Program-made: the position numbers and the translations under genes
DNA from: Clostridiales bacterium
Lineage (GTDB): Bacteria > Bacillota > Clostridia > Christensenellales > Borkfalkiaceae
Direction: 5' to 3'
Length of the DNA stretch: 64,000 bases
Assembly: GCA_015069605.1 (NCBI GenBank)
Contig: SVII01000003.1
Location: forward strand, 1-64,000
Shown here: positions 16,085 to 25,520 of the stretch, in pieces
Numbering within the stretch: the stretch's first letter is position 1
How the letters are laid out: every line of letters begins with the position of its first letter
The notes under the pieces: generated by a model
Database searches by the model: none
Seen by the model: only the letters and a program-made list of their open reading frames with translations
Told to the model about the DNA's origin: nothing

Positions 16085-16867
16085 ATGCAGCATACGTGGA
16101 TGACGGTTTTCGGGATCGTTTTTATTTTTTTTATGACGTCGCTCGGTTCGGCGGTTGTATATTGTTTTAAAGAAAAGGTCGCTCCGAGGACGAATTTGCT
16201 TTTTCTCGGTTTTTCTGCAGGGATTATGGCGGCGGCGTCCATTTGGTCGCTTTTGTTGCCTGCATTGGACGGCGCGATAGAGAGATTGGAAAAATACAAC
16301 GTGTTTATTGTGTGTTTCGGCTTTTTATGTGGTTGCGCATTTTTAAGAGCGACGGATGCTTTTTTAACTCATTTTTATCAAAATGACGGGGGCATGGTCG
16401 AGATGAATTGCGCAAAGGCGATTAAATTGTTCCTTGCCGTTACGTTGCATAACATACCCGAAGGGTTAGCGGTAGGTTTTGCGTTTGGTTTAGCGGCGGC
16501 AGTAGGTGATGTGGCGTTTGTCGCCGCTTTGGCGTTGGCAATCGGGATCGGAATACAAAATTTGCCTGAGGGCGCGGCGGTGACTTTACCATTAAAAACG
16601 GCGTTCGGGAATAAAAACAAAGCTTTTTTATATGGGGTCGGTAGCGGTGCGGTTGAACCTATTTTTGCGGCGATAGGATATTTTTTGGCGGCGCAGTTAC
16701 AATGGCTGCAACCATGGTTTCTTTCTTTTTCCGCAGGCGCAATGATTTTTGTGGTTATAGATGAACTTGTGCCTGAATTAAAGACGTCGGAAAGATCGTC
16801 GGTGGGGACGTGGGCGTTTGTGCTTGGATTCATTTTAATGATGTCTTTGGACGTCGTTTTGGGGTAA
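16085..16867 (+). CDS. ZIP family divalent metal transporter
   Basis: A 260-residue inner-membrane ZIP transporter with about eight hydrophobic segments. The metal-binding pair is clear: HNIPEGLAVGF in TM4 and QNLPEGAAVTL in TM5, the ZupT/ZIP signature, plus an acidic IDELVPE further on. It brings in Zn2+ or a similar metal. In TM5 the usual His is Gln, as in other bacterial members. The ribosome site is weak (GGGGAAT directly upstream). No metal-responsive operator was recognised. Confidence 0.88.
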   Translation: MQHTWMTVFGIVFIFFMTSLGSAVVYCFKEKVAPRTNLLFLGFSAGIMAAASIWSLLLPALDGAIERLEKYNVFIVCFGFLCGCAFLRATDAFLTHFYQNDGGMVEMNCAKAIKLFLAVTLHNIPEGLAVGFAFGLAAAVGDVAFVAALALAIGIGIQNLPEGAAVTLPLKTAFGNKNKAFLYGVGSGAVEPIFAAIGYFLAAQLQWLQPWFLSFSAGAMIFVVIDELVPELKTSERSSVGTWAFVLGFILMMSLDVVLG

Positions 16868-16868
16868 A

Positions 16869-16899
16869 AAAAGGTTTGGAGTTTTTCTCCAAACCTTTT
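16869..16899. terminator. bidirectional terminator between ZIP gene and smpB
   Basis: A perfect 13-bp stem, AAAAGGTTTGGAG with CTCCAAACCTTTT, loop 5 nt; serves the convergent ZIP and rnr-smpB genes. Confidence 0.9.
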
Positions 16900-16920
16900 G
16901 TATATATAGGAAGTTACGTT

Positions 16921-17373
16921 TTAAAAACCTGCATTTTTGATGTCGCGATCCATCGAACGTTTCACATCACGTTCCGCAATGGATTGCTTTTTATCAAACG
17001 TATGCTTACCGCGACAAAGCGCGATTTCCATTTTAATCAACGAATCTTTAAAATACAGCTTCAATGGTACAAGTGTATAGCCTTGACGATTGATTTTACC
17101 TGCGATTTTAGCGATTTCGCTCTTATGCAACAACAATTTTCGATCTCGTCTAGTATCGCGAGTGCTGAAAGAATCGGATTTATCATATAAAGCAATATGC
17201 ATATTTTTCACGGACATATCGTTGCCGCGAAGGAAGCAAAAGCAATCGTTCATATTGACGTTGCCTTTGCGGAGGGATTTGACTTCATTTCCCTCTAAAA
17301 CAATGCCTGCTTCGTATTTTTCTTCAATGAAATATTCGAAAGATGCAGATTTATTTGTTGCGATAATTTTCAT
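16921..17373 (-). CDS. smpB: tmRNA-binding protein SmpB
   Basis: A 150-residue OB-fold protein that delivers tmRNA to stalled ribosomes for trans-translation. Conserved stretches include EAGIVLEGNEVKSLR near the N-terminus, LLLHKSEI in the middle and LCRGKHTFDKKQ near the basic C-terminal tail, which mimics the decoding-site codon-anticodon. It starts directly at the last base of rnr (no gap), so it is translationally coupled to RNase R, its partner in clearing non-stop mRNA. The tmRNA gene itself is not in this window. Confidence 0.97.
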   Translation of the reverse strand: MKIIATNKSASFEYFIEEKYEAGIVLEGNEVKSLRKGNVNMNDCFCFLRGNDMSVKNMHIALYDKSDSFSTRDTRRDRKLLLHKSEIAKIAGKINRQGYTLVPLKLYFKDSLIKMEIALCRGKHTFDKKQSIAERDVKRSMDRDIKNAGF

Positions 17374-19524
17374 TTATTTTCTTCTCCGTTTTGCGTTCGT
17401 TTCGTACACGGGTACTTCGTTTTCATATTTTTCTAACAAGCGGAACTCTGTTCTTCGACGGTAGAAATCCACGTCGTCCACCTTGACGCGAACACTTTCA
17501 CCGATCGTGTACGTTTTATCTCGCCCAATCAAACAAAATCTGTCGGGATCATGCGTGTACTCGCCGTACAGCGATTCAATAGGAATTAAGCCCTCAATCG
17601 TATTTGGTAATTCCGCAAATAAGCCAAACGAGGTTACGCCTGAAATCACGGCGTCGTATTCTTCTCCGATGCGCTCGCTCATATACATTGCCATATATAA
17701 ATCATCCACATCCCGTTCTGCGTCGGCGGCTTTGCGCTCTCTTTCGGAGGAATGTTTCGCGGCACGTTGTACAAATTCGGAATATCTATCCACAGCCGTA
17801 CCATATCCACCGTTGATGATTTCTTTGATAATACGATGAATGCAAAGGTCGGGATAGCGACGAATAGGGGACGTGAAATGGCAATAACAACTGCTTGCTA
17901 AACCAAAATGCCCCGCGTTCTCATGCGAATATCTCGCTTTTTGCATGGAGCGTAACATTACGCGGTTGAGCACCGAATATATAGGCAAATCTTCCGCGGA
18001 TTTTAATAAATTTTGATAATCGTACGGCTTCACGTCATCCGCATGAAACCGAGCTGTCAATCCAAGCGTTTGCGCAAAAGAACGGAACACTGTTGCCTTT
18101 TCCTCGCTGGGTTTTTCGTGAATACGGTAAATAAAGGGCGCTTCTATCGAATGCATATATTCGGCAACGGCTTCGTTGGCAAGTACCATAAACGCTTCAA
18201 TAATTTGATAGGAAAACGCGCGTTCGTAATCGGGAATGCGGATTTCCATATTCTCGTCAAGAATAATTTTCGCTTCTTTTACGTCTAAAGATATACTACC
18301 TTTTTTGTTTCGATTTTCCTGCAAAATTTTTGTCAATTCAGCAAAGAGGCATACCATGTCTTTAACGTCGGCGTATTTTTGACAAATTTGCTCGTCATCA
18401 TCCAGCAGCTTTGTCACTTCGGTGTATGTCATTTTATGAGTGGAACGAATGACGCCTTCTACGATTTCGCTGCTTTTCAATCCGCCTTTTTTATCCAAAT
18501 GCATAATGCAGGAAAGCGTCAATCTATCCTCGCCCTCGTTCAAAGAACAAATGCCGTTGGATAAGGCCTTGGGCAGCATAGGCAAAACACGGTCGGGGAA
18601 ATATACGCTTGTACCGCGATTGTACGCCTCTAAATCTAGAGGGGAACGATAGCCTACGTAATGCGAAACGTCCGCAATATGCACGGATAAAAGATACCCA
18701 TCATCCGTCTTTTCCAAAGCAACTGCATCGTCAATATCGCGAGTATCCTCGCCGTCGATTGTCACAATTAGTTTATCGCGAAAATCACGTCGGTTGAATA
18801 AATCTTTTTCAGTGATTCCGCGCGCTTGCTGTTTTTCCGCTTCTTTGATGATTTTTTCGGGGAATTCCTCAATTAAGTCATAGGAACGGATAATAGACAA
18901 CTCTTCCGCGAAGAAATCGTCCTCGTCGCCTAAGATTTCGACAATCACGCCACCTGGGGATTTTCCATAGGGGTATGAAGTGATTTTTGCTACCGCTTTC
19001 ACGCCACTTTTGATATTATAACAATCGTTTAAAGGGATATAAATATCGGTAGAAAATTTACTTTCATCAGGGGTAAGATAACCAGCCCTGCGGTCTTTAT
19101 GGAAAGTGCCGACGATTTTCTCATATCCGCGGGCAAGGATTTTAACGACGTTGACTTCGTCATCTTCGCGGCCGAAAAACACTTTTTCAGCAAGTACTGT
19201 GTCGCCGTGCAACGCGCCGTGTAGGTTTTTATGCGGGATAAAAAAATCATCAGGATACTGCTGTTGATTTTCAGGAACAAGAAAGGCAAAGCCACGTTCA
19301 TTGCCTGAAATAACGCCTTTGATAAGACCTAATTGTTCAATAGTTCCGTACCTGCCCCCGTCGTTTTGATAAATTTCACCTTCTTCGCACAGCTTATCCA
19401 AGATAGAAAGCAAGCGGTTTTTCTCGCGATAGGGGATATCTAAAATTTTACAAATCTCCGTCGCATTTTTCAACGCCAACGTTCCATCGAGGAATTTATT
19501 CAAAAGAGATTCTTTTGCATTCAT
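17374..19524 (-). CDS. rnr: ribonuclease R
   Basis: A 716-residue 3'-5' exoribonuclease of the RNase II/RNB family. An N-terminal winged-helix/OB region (1 to about 200) is followed by the RNB domain, with the metal-binding EDTRDIDDAVALE near 255-265 and the FTSPIRRYPDLCIHR motif, then a C-terminal S1 domain (about 630-705) and a basic tail (AKRRRK). It degrades structured RNA and works with tmRNA-SmpB. The start at 19524 is 8 nt from GGAGGT; ATG at 19530 is out of frame and TTG at 19527 is too close. It lies in the conserved order secG-rnr-smpB. Confidence 0.97.
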   Translation of the reverse strand: MNAKESLLNKFLDGTLALKNATEICKILDIPYREKNRLLSILDKLCEEGEIYQNDGGRYGTIEQLGLIKGVISGNERGFAFLVPENQQQYPDDFFIPHKNLHGALHGDTVLAEKVFFGREDDEVNVVKILARGYEKIVGTFHKDRRAGYLTPDESKFSTDIYIPLNDCYNIKSGVKAVAKITSYPYGKSPGGVIVEILGDEDDFFAEELSIIRSYDLIEEFPEKIIKEAEKQQARGITEKDLFNRRDFRDKLIVTIDGEDTRDIDDAVALEKTDDGYLLSVHIADVSHYVGYRSPLDLEAYNRGTSVYFPDRVLPMLPKALSNGICSLNEGEDRLTLSCIMHLDKKGGLKSSEIVEGVIRSTHKMTYTEVTKLLDDDEQICQKYADVKDMVCLFAELTKILQENRNKKGSISLDVKEAKIILDENMEIRIPDYERAFSYQIIEAFMVLANEAVAEYMHSIEAPFIYRIHEKPSEEKATVFRSFAQTLGLTARFHADDVKPYDYQNLLKSAEDLPIYSVLNRVMLRSMQKARYSHENAGHFGLASSCYCHFTSPIRRYPDLCIHRIIKEIINGGYGTAVDRYSEFVQRAAKHSSERERKAADAERDVDDLYMAMYMSERIGEEYDAVISGVTSFGLFAELPNTIEGLIPIESLYGEYTHDPDRFCLIGRDKTYTIGESVRVKVDDVDFYRRRTEFRLLEKYENEVPVYETNAKRRRK

Positions 19525-19570
19525 CAATCATTACCTCCGAAATCAGTATGCGCCAAAAGGGGAATAACAA

Positions 19571-19599
19571 TAAAAAAGGCGGCTTACACCTAAGCCGCC
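19571..19599 (-). terminator. terminator after secG
   Basis: On the reverse strand GGCGGCTTA-GGTG-TAAGCCGCC is followed by six T. It sits between secG and rnr, so rnr may need read-through or its own weak promoter. Confidence 0.85.
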
Positions 19600-19617
19600 A
19601 ATGTTGTCCTTTGTCGT

Positions 19618-19929
19618 TTACGCCCAAATAGCTTCGAGTTGCAAAACGTAGAAAGCAAGCGCAAATACAACGAGAACTGCTAAACAGATCCAAGTCCATT
19701 TTTTAAGCTTTTCTTCAATCGATTTGCCTTTGTTCTTACCGAAGAACGTTTCGCTGGAACCGCCAAGCGCTTCGATACCATTCGAGTTGCTAGGTTGCAT
19801 CAAAACGAGGATAACGGCAGCAAGAGCTGCAACACCCATAAGAATGATCATGATCAAGCTGAGCGTAAAATATAAGCCGTACGCTGCTTCACCTGCTGTG
19901 GGGGTCATCAAATTAACTAAATTCAACAT
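19618..19929 (-). CDS. secG: preprotein translocase subunit SecG
   Basis: A 103-residue membrane protein of the SecYEG channel. It has two transmembrane helices (about 18-46 and 82-100) joined by the conserved loop VLMQPSNSNGIEALGGSSETFFGKNKGKS. It is somewhat longer than typical SecG (about 75-80) owing to an N-terminal extension. ATG at 19929 is preferred over TTG at 19935, because AAGGA aligns better with it. Own promoter at 20015-20043. Confidence 0.93.
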   Translation of the reverse strand: MLNLVNLMTPTAGEAAYGLYFTLSLIMIILMGVAALAAVILVLMQPSNSNGIEALGGSSETFFGKNKGKSIEEKLKKWTWICLAVLVVFALAFYVLQLEAIWA

Positions 19930-20014
19930 TTTCAAGTCAATCCTTTTTGCTTTTTTCTTTTGACGGTGAGAATTTCGCGAGGAAAATCTTGCCGTTTTTC
20001 AAAATTACTTATTG

Positions 20015-20043
20015 ATTATAACACACTCTGCAAAATATCGCAA
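20015..20043 (-). promoter_or_regulatory. promoter of secG
   Basis: Reverse strand TTGCGA (20038-20043), 17 nt, TATAAT (20015-20020), in the gap between gpmI and secG. Confidence 0.75.
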
Positions 20044-20092
20044 CTGTTTTTTATGAATTTGCGAAAAATTTTCCGCAAATTTTGTCGGTTTG

Positions 20093-21670
20093 TTACTTAA
20101 TCAAGCTCTTTCCCGTCATTTCTTTGGGTTGCGCAATCTTCATCATATCGAGAAGGGTAGGCGCAAGATCCGCCAAAACACCGTCGTTGCGAAGCGTTAC
20201 GTTTTTGTATTCTTCGGATACGAGAATTACGGGCACGGGGAAAGTAGTGTGTTGCGTGAATGCGCCAACGCCATCATCCGCGATCATTTGATCCGCGTTG
20301 CCGTGGTCAGCCGTCACCAACGCACTGCCGCCCATTTCCAAAATCTTGTCCGTTACTTTCTTCACGCATTCATCTACCGTATGCACTGCCTTTACTGCCG
20401 CTTCCATTACACCCGTGTGACCGACCATGTCGCAGTTTGCAAAGTTCAAAATCACTACGTCGTATTCGCCTTTGTCGAGTTCTTCCAACACCTTTTCGGT
20501 GACGGGATAAGCACTCATTTCCGGTTGCAAATCGTAGGTAGCAACTTTCGGGGAGGGGATTACGATACGCGTTTCGCCCTCTACGGGAGCTTCCAACTTC
20601 GCATTAAAGAAGAAGGTTACGTGCGCATATTTTTCCGTTTCCGCGATGTGGAGCTGTTTCATACCCAACGACGCGATATATTGAGGCAACGTGTTCGTAA
20701 TTTCGTCGGGAGGGAACGCTACGCCAACGTTTTCAAACGAGGAATCATATACGGCAAAGCCAACGTAGGTAGGCGCAAGGAAACCTGTTTTTCTTTCAAA
20801 GCCAAGCGTTGCGCCCGTCTTTGCGTCCGTGAAGGGGAAAGCTGCTTGCGAGAACATTCTCGAAATTTGTCTTGCTCTGTCAGGACGGAAGTTGAAGCAA
20901 ATGATACTGTCGCCTGCGCCGATCAACGCAACAGGTTTGCCATTTTCAGTGAGGTTGGTAGGCAAAATAAATTCGTCGGTTACGCCGTTTTCGTAGGACG
21001 CTTTGGCTGCTGCTTCCGCACTGCCTTCAAACTGCACGCCTGTACCTGCTGTCAACATATCGTAAGCTTTTTCTTCTCTATCCCAGTTATTGTCGCGGTC
21101 CATTGCGTAATATCTACCTGCTACGGATGCGATTTGACCGAAGTTAAGTTCGTCCATTTTTGCTTGCAAATCTTTAAGGAAATCCGCACCGGAAGTGGGG
21201 GCAACGTCACGACCGTCGGTAAACGCGTGTACGTAAACGTTGTCAAGACCTTCTTTTTTCGCCATTTCAATCAAAGCGTAAAGGTGTTCGGTGTGGCTGT
21301 GAACCCCGCCCGTGGAAACCAAACCGAATAAATGCAATTTTTTGCCGTTTTCTTTTGCGGCGTGCATTGCGCGAAGCAATTCAGCGTTTTTAAAGAATTC
21401 GCCGTTTCTAATATCTTTCGTAATCTTGGTAAGATCTTGGTACACGATTCTACCTGCGCCGATGTTGAGGTGACCAACTTCGCTGTTACCCATCTGACCA
21501 TCGGGAAGACCTACTGCCATACCACTTGCGCCAAGCTGCGCATTAGGATACATTTTCTTTAATTCATTGACGTACTTGCTTCCGTCTGCAACGATCGCGT
21601 TGCCGTTTTCGGAAGGGTTAATCCCGTAGCCGTCCATGATGATGATAGCAAAAGGAACTTTTTTGCTCAT
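20093..21670 (-). CDS. gpmI: 2,3-bisphosphoglycerate-independent phosphoglycerate mutase
   Basis: A 525-residue Mn-dependent enzyme of the alkaline phosphatase superfamily, converting 3- to 2-phosphoglycerate. The N-terminal metal motif is IMDGYGINP, and the phosphoserine nucleophile lies in GQMGNSEVGHLNIGAGR. VSTGGVHSHTEHL and TDGRDVAPTS mark the transferase domain, FRPDRARQ the substrate loop, and NCDMVGHTG and TADHGNAD the second metal site. Full length. Start by AAAGGAG upstream of 21670. It is the third gene of the pgk-tpiA-gpmI operon. Confidence 0.97.
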   Translation of the reverse strand: MSKKVPFAIIIMDGYGINPSENGNAIVADGSKYVNELKKMYPNAQLGASGMAVGLPDGQMGNSEVGHLNIGAGRIVYQDLTKITKDIRNGEFFKNAELLRAMHAAKENGKKLHLFGLVSTGGVHSHTEHLYALIEMAKKEGLDNVYVHAFTDGRDVAPTSGADFLKDLQAKMDELNFGQIASVAGRYYAMDRDNNWDREEKAYDMLTAGTGVQFEGSAEAAAKASYENGVTDEFILPTNLTENGKPVALIGAGDSIICFNFRPDRARQISRMFSQAAFPFTDAKTGATLGFERKTGFLAPTYVGFAVYDSSFENVGVAFPPDEITNTLPQYIASLGMKQLHIAETEKYAHVTFFFNAKLEAPVEGETRIVIPSPKVATYDLQPEMSAYPVTEKVLEELDKGEYDVVILNFANCDMVGHTGVMEAAVKAVHTVDECVKKVTDKILEMGGSALVTADHGNADQMIADDGVGAFTQHTTFPVPVILVSEEYKNVTLRNDGVLADLAPTLLDMMKIAQPKEMTGKSLIK

Positions 21671-21794
21671 ACAATTCTCCTTTAAGATATTTATTTGAGA
21701 TGTTTATTTTACGAAATGAAAGGGGCAGGTACGCGTTGAATGCGAAAACTACCCCTTTGGAACTTTATGTGATTAGATCAAATCTTCTAAACTC

Positions 21795-22541
21795 TTATTT
21801 GTCAAAGTTTACAATCGTAGCGAAATCGGGAGCTTTCAAAGAAGCGCCGCCGATCAAACCGCCGTCGATTTCGGGCATAGCCATCAATTCTTTGCAGTTG
21901 CCTGCGTTCATGCTGCCGCCGTACTGAATACGGAGAGCTTCCGCGCATTTAGGGCAGAACATTTCGCCAACCGTTTTACGAATGAAAGCGATGGTTTCGT
22001 TTGCCTGTTCAGCCGTAGCCGTTTTGCCCGTGCCGATTGCCCAAACGGGTTCATATGCGATAACGATCTTAGCGATATCTTCGATATCTTTCAATCCTTC
22101 GTGGATTTGCGTAGCAAGAACTTCTTCCGTTTTGCCGGATTCTCTTTCTTCCAAAGATTCACCGATACAAACGATAGGGGTAAGACCAGCTTTCAAAGCG
22201 GTCAACGTTCTCTTGTTTACCGTTTCGTCCGTTTCAGCAAAGTACTGACGACGTTCGCTGTGACCGATAATAACGTATTTTACGCCGTATTCCAAGAGCA
22301 TAGCTGCGGAGATTTCACCCGTGTACGCGCCTTTTTCAGCGAAGTGTACGTTTTCAGCACCAAGCTGAATATTCGTGCCTTTGAGTGCTTCGCTTACAGC
22401 GGGGATGTCGATTGCGGGAACGCAAACGACTACGTCACAATTTGCTTCCGTAACGAGGGGAGCGATTGCATTTACGAGAGCTACGCCTTCAGAGGCGGTG
22501 TTGTTCATTTTCCAGTTGCCTGCGATAATAGGTTTACGCAT
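21795..22541 (-). CDS. tpiA: triosephosphate isomerase
   Basis: A 248-residue TIM barrel that interconverts dihydroxyacetone phosphate and glyceraldehyde 3-phosphate. Catalytic residues are visible: Lys in GNWKMN, His in IGHSERR, Glu in [11 protein letters not shown], and the phosphate loop RIQYGGSMN. Normal length. A strong AAGGAAG ribosome site precedes the ATG. It lies between pgk and gpmI, and both flanking gaps (86 and 124 nt) contain stem-loops, which may set relative transcript stability. Confidence 0.97.
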   Translation of the reverse strand: MRKPIIAGNWKMNNTASEGVALVNAIAPLVTEANCDVVVCVPAIDIPAVSEALKGTNIQLGAENVHFAEKGAYTGEISAAMLLEYGVKYVIIGHSERRQYFAETDETVNKRTLTALKAGLTPIVCIGESLEERESGKTEEVLATQIHEGLKDIEDIAKIVIAYEPVWAIGTGKTATAEQANETIAFIRKTVGEMFCPKCAEALRIQYGGSMNAGNCKELMAMPEIDGGLIGGASLKAPDFATIVNFDK

Positions 22542-22586
22542 AATTCTATCTTCCTTTTTTATATTTTTATCTATTGTTTACACAAC

Positions 22587-22613
22587 GCAAGGGCGAACCT
22601 TGTCCGCCCTTGC
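22587..22613 (-). promoter_or_regulatory. intercistronic stem-loop between pgk and tpiA
   Basis: A perfect 9-bp stem GCAAGGGCG with CGCCCTTGC and a 9-nt loop. No T-tract follows on the coding strand, so it looks like an RNA stabiliser or processing element, not a terminator. A similar, less perfect hairpin (21719-21758) lies between tpiA and gpmI. Confidence 0.5.
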
Positions 22614-22627
22614 ATAAAATATTCTAA

Positions 22628-23944
22628 TTATTTGTCATTAAGACAAGCGATACCGGGAAGGACTTTGCCTTCGAAGAGTTCGAGGGAAGCACCGCCACCC
22701 GTGGAGATGTGGCTCATCTTATCAGCGAAACCGAGAACTAAAACAGCCGCTGCGCTGTCGCCGCCGCCGATGATGGTGGTAGCTTTGCCGTAAACGTCAG
22801 CAAGAGCTTGTGCAACCGATTTCGTGCCTTCCGCCAAGATGGGATTTTCAAATACGCCCATGGGGCCGTTCCAAATAACGGATTTTGCATTAGCAACCGT
22901 TTCCGCAAATAATTTTCTGGAAGCGGGGCCGATGTCAAGACCCATCATATCGTCGGGAATATCGTTGGAAGGGAATACTGCCGTTTCGATTTCTGCGTCG
23001 ATGGGGTTGGGGAATTCTTTTGCTGCAACGGTATCTACGGGAAGGAGAATGGTCTTGCCAAGGGTTTCCGCTTTCTTCAACATTTCGTTGCAGTAATCGA
23101 TCTTTTCATCGTCTACAAGGGATGTACCAATCTTGCCGCCTTTTGCTTTCAAGAAAGTGTAAGCCATACCGCCGCCGATTACGAGGGTGTCGCACTTTTC
23201 AAGTAAGTTGGAGATAACGTTAAGCTTGTCCGCAACCTTTGCACCACCGAGAATTGCAACGAAGGGGTGTTGAGGATTTTCCAACGTGTCTGCCATAACG
23301 GAGAGTTCTTTTTCGATAAGGAAACCGCAAGCTGCCGTCGTAACGAGGCCTTCTTCTACGATACCTGCCGTGGAGGCGTGGGAACGGTGTGCCGTACCGA
23401 ACGCGTCGTTTACGTACACTTCGCAGTAGCTTGCAAGAGCCTGCATAAATTCAGGAGCTTTCTTTTCTTCGCCTTTATGGAAACGAAGGTTTTCAAGCAA
23501 TACGCATTCACCTTCTTTGCAAGCAGCGACTTTTGCTTTTGCGTCTTCACCGATAACGTCGCTAGCGAACGCAACTTTGCCACCAAGCAATTCGTTCAAA
23601 CGAGCCGCTACGGGAGCAAGCGTCAATTTCTTTACGTCTTTCTTTGCTTTTTCCAAAGCTTCTTCGGTAGCCGCAGCCTGTTCGTTTTCAGGAAGAGCCG
23701 CGATCTTAGCCTTTTCTTTCTTGTTGAGTTCGAGCTTGCTGTCAAACACGTTATGGGGTTTACCCATGTGCGAGCAAAGCACAACTTTCGCGCCTTGTTC
23801 CATCAAATATTTGATGGTGGGAAGAGCGCCGATAATACGGTTTTCGTCGGTGATAACACCGTCTTTCATGGGAACGTTGAAGTCGCATCTAACAAGTACT
23901 TTTTTGCCTTTTACTTCTACGTCTTTTACGGTTTTCTTGTTCAT
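22628..23944 (-). CDS. pgk: phosphoglycerate kinase with inserted helical segment
   Basis: A 438-residue enzyme making ATP from 1,3-bisphosphoglycerate. The N-domain has RCDFNVP and [11 protein letters not shown], the C-domain has LGGAKVADK and the nucleotide loops GGGMAYTF and GGGDSAAAV. It is about 40 residues longer than the usual 390-400. The extra part is a charged, Ala/Lys/Glu-rich segment at about 64-107, right after SHMGKP, where most enzymes read SHLGRP. First gene of a glycolytic operon; gapA is not adjacent in this window. The ribosome site AAGGAG is 12 nt from the ATG. Confidence 0.96.
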   Translation of the reverse strand: MNKKTVKDVEVKGKKVLVRCDFNVPMKDGVITDENRIIGALPTIKYLMEQGAKVVLCSHMGKPHNVFDSKLELNKKEKAKIAALPENEQAAATEEALEKAKKDVKKLTLAPVAARLNELLGGKVAFASDVIGEDAKAKVAACKEGECVLLENLRFHKGEEKKAPEFMQALASYCEVYVNDAFGTAHRSHASTAGIVEEGLVTTAACGFLIEKELSVMADTLENPQHPFVAILGGAKVADKLNVISNLLEKCDTLVIGGGMAYTFLKAKGGKIGTSLVDDEKIDYCNEMLKKAETLGKTILLPVDTVAAKEFPNPIDAEIETAVFPSNDIPDDMMGLDIGPASRKLFAETVANAKSVIWNGPMGVFENPILAEGTKSVAQALADVYGKATTIIGGGDSAAAVLVLGFADKMSHISTGGGASLELFEGKVLPGIACLNDK

Positions 23945-23989
23945 AGAATTAAAACTCTCCTTAACAGTTATTTTTAGCCATACACATAT

Positions 23990-24018
23990 ATAATACCCAT
24001 TTTTTTTAGTTTTGTCAA
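23990..24018 (-). promoter_or_regulatory. promoter of pgk-tpiA-gpmI operon
   Basis: Reverse strand TTGACA (24013-24018), 17 nt, TATTAT (23990-23995): a near-consensus, strong promoter. Confidence 0.88.
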
Positions 24019-24108
24019 CTTTTTGGAAAAATAATCTGAAAAAAGATTTTTGTTTTTAGCGAAATTTCAATTATTTTGAATAATTCGAAATTATTTTTAC
24101 CCTAACCG

Positions 24109-24138
24109 TTGACGAAATAGGTGGAAATATGATACAAT
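24109..24138 (+). promoter_or_regulatory. promoter of thyA-folA
   Basis: TTGACG (24109-24114), 18 nt, TACAAT (24133-24138). Just upstream, 24062-24092 contains an AT-rich imperfect inverted repeat between the divergent promoters. Confidence 0.75.
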
Positions 24139-24171
24139 ATTTTTTGATAATATAAAAGGTAGGATAAACAT

Positions 24172-25002
24172 ATGAGTAGAGCGGATGAAATTTTCGTACA
24201 AAATATGACGGATATTATGGAAAATGGATTTTGGGACACCGAGTTGGACGTTCGTCCCCGTTGGGAAGACGGTGTGCCTGCACATACGGTGAAAAAATTC
24301 GGGATTGTCAACCGGTACAATTTACAGGAAGAATTTCCCATTCTCACCATTCGTCGTACGGCATTTAAGTCTTGTATCGACGAATTGCTTTGGATTTGGC
24401 AAAAAAAGAGCAATAATATCCACGAACTCAACTCTCATATTTGGGACAGTTGGGCGGATGAAAGCGGTTCAATCGGGAAAGCGTATGGCTATCAGTTGGG
24501 GGTAAAACACAAGTACAAGGAAGGAGAATTCGATCAGGTAGATAGAGTGCTCTATGATTTGAAACATAATCCTGCCAGCCGTCGTATTATGACGAATATT
24601 TACAATTTCCAGGATTTGCACGAAATGCATTTATATCCTTGCGCGTATTCCATGACGTTTAACGTGACGGGGGATACGTTGAACGGGATTTTGAACCAGC
24701 GATCCAACGATATGCTGACGGCGAACAACTGGAACGTGGTGCAGTACGCGATTTTGCTGATTATGTTCGCGCAGGTTTCGGGCTTGAAAGCAGGGGAGTT
24801 GGTGCACGTGATTGCTGACGCGCATATTTATGATCGCCATATTCCTATGGTGAAAGAAATTTTGGCGAACCCTCAACACAAAGCGCCTAAACTTATCGTT
24901 GATCCGAATGTGATGAATTTTTATGATTTCACGGTGGACAGTTTCCAGCTTGTAGATTATGAATACGAAAAGTTGGCGACGAAGATTCCCGTAGCGATTT
25001 AA
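24172..25002 (+). CDS. thyA: thymidylate synthase, Bacillus ThyA/phage phi3T type
   Basis: A 276-residue enzyme methylating dUMP to dTMP with methylene-tetrahydrofolate. The catalytic Cys157 lies in LYPCAYS; the phosphate-binding Arg pair is in NPASRRIM; RSNDMLTANNWNV and the DAHIYDRH folate/dUMP stretch are present. The residue after the catalytic Cys is Ala and not His, and the sequence around it resembles the B. subtilis ThyA branch more than the E. coli/ThyB branch. It forms an operon with folA, 12 nt downstream, which regenerates the dihydrofolate it releases. Confidence 0.95.
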   Translation: MSRADEIFVQNMTDIMENGFWDTELDVRPRWEDGVPAHTVKKFGIVNRYNLQEEFPILTIRRTAFKSCIDELLWIWQKKSNNIHELNSHIWDSWADESGSIGKAYGYQLGVKHKYKEGEFDQVDRVLYDLKHNPASRRIMTNIYNFQDLHEMHLYPCAYSMTFNVTGDTLNGILNQRSNDMLTANNWNVVQYAILLIMFAQVSGLKAGELVHVIADAHIYDRHIPMVKEILANPQHKAPKLIVDPNVMNFYDFTVDSFQLVDYEYEKLATKIPVAI

Positions 25003-25014
25003 AAGGAGAAAACT

Positions 25015-25515
25015 ATGATCTACGCAATCGTGCACGTTGACAAGGAATGGGGAATTGGTAAGGGAAACGATATGATGTTTTCTTTACCCAAAGATATGAA
25101 ATTTTTCCGCGAAACGACACTGCATCATACGGTGGTGATGGGTGGAAAAACTTTGCGCTCTTTCCCCAACCAAAAGCCCTTAAAAAATCGTGTAAATATT
25201 GTCTTAACAAGGGGGCAGGTGTGCGATGAATGCGTTACGGTGCGTTCGTATGACGAGCTCAAAGCGGAGATGAAAAAGCGCGAAAATGAAGATATTTACG
25301 TGATTGGCGGCGGGGAAATTTATCGAGAATTGTTGCCCTATTGCCACGGGGCACTTGTGACCAAAGTGGACGCAATCGGCGGCGCGGAAGTGTTCTTTCC
25401 GAACTTGGATAAAGCGGAAGGGTTTGTATGCGTGGATGAAGGCGAATCCATTGAGGATAATGGATATACCATTCGTTTTACCACTTATAAAAATAAAAAC
25501 GTGAAGGCGTTATAA
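25015..25515 (+). CDS. folA: dihydrofolate reductase
   Basis: A 166-residue NADPH-dependent reductase. Key stretches are the N-terminal VHVDKEWGIGKGNDMMFSLP, the catalytic acid in LPKDMKFF, the NADPH-site VVMGGKTLRSFP, and IYVIGGGEIYRELLPYC. Normal length. AAAGGAG precedes the ATG. It is the second gene of the thyA-folA operon, recycling dihydrofolate produced by ThyA, and ends at its own terminator. Confidence 0.95.
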   Translation: MIYAIVHVDKEWGIGKGNDMMFSLPKDMKFFRETTLHHTVVMGGKTLRSFPNQKPLKNRVNIVLTRGQVCDECVTVRSYDELKAEMKKRENEDIYVIGGGEIYRELLPYCHGALVTKVDAIGGAEVFFPNLDKAEGFVCVDEGESIEDNGYTIRFTTYKNKNVKAL

Positions 25516-25520
25516 ATGGA

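Noticed and set aside
20056-20081. Hairpin AATTTGCG/CGCAAATT after gpmI as its terminator
   Set aside because: On the coding strand it is followed by A residues, not T, so it lacks the form of an intrinsic terminator.
20090-21331. 413-residue open frame antisense to gpmI, and similar long antisense frames at 38429-39508, 40236-41291 and 41645-42628
   Set aside because: They mirror highly biased coding strands, have no ribosome site or recognisable motif, and lie fully inside conserved genes on the other strand.
24172-25002. Thymidylate synthase as a damaged enzyme because His after the catalytic Cys is missing
   Set aside because: The Bacillus ThyA/phi3T branch also lacks that His (it reads PCVY), and all other active-site stretches are present.
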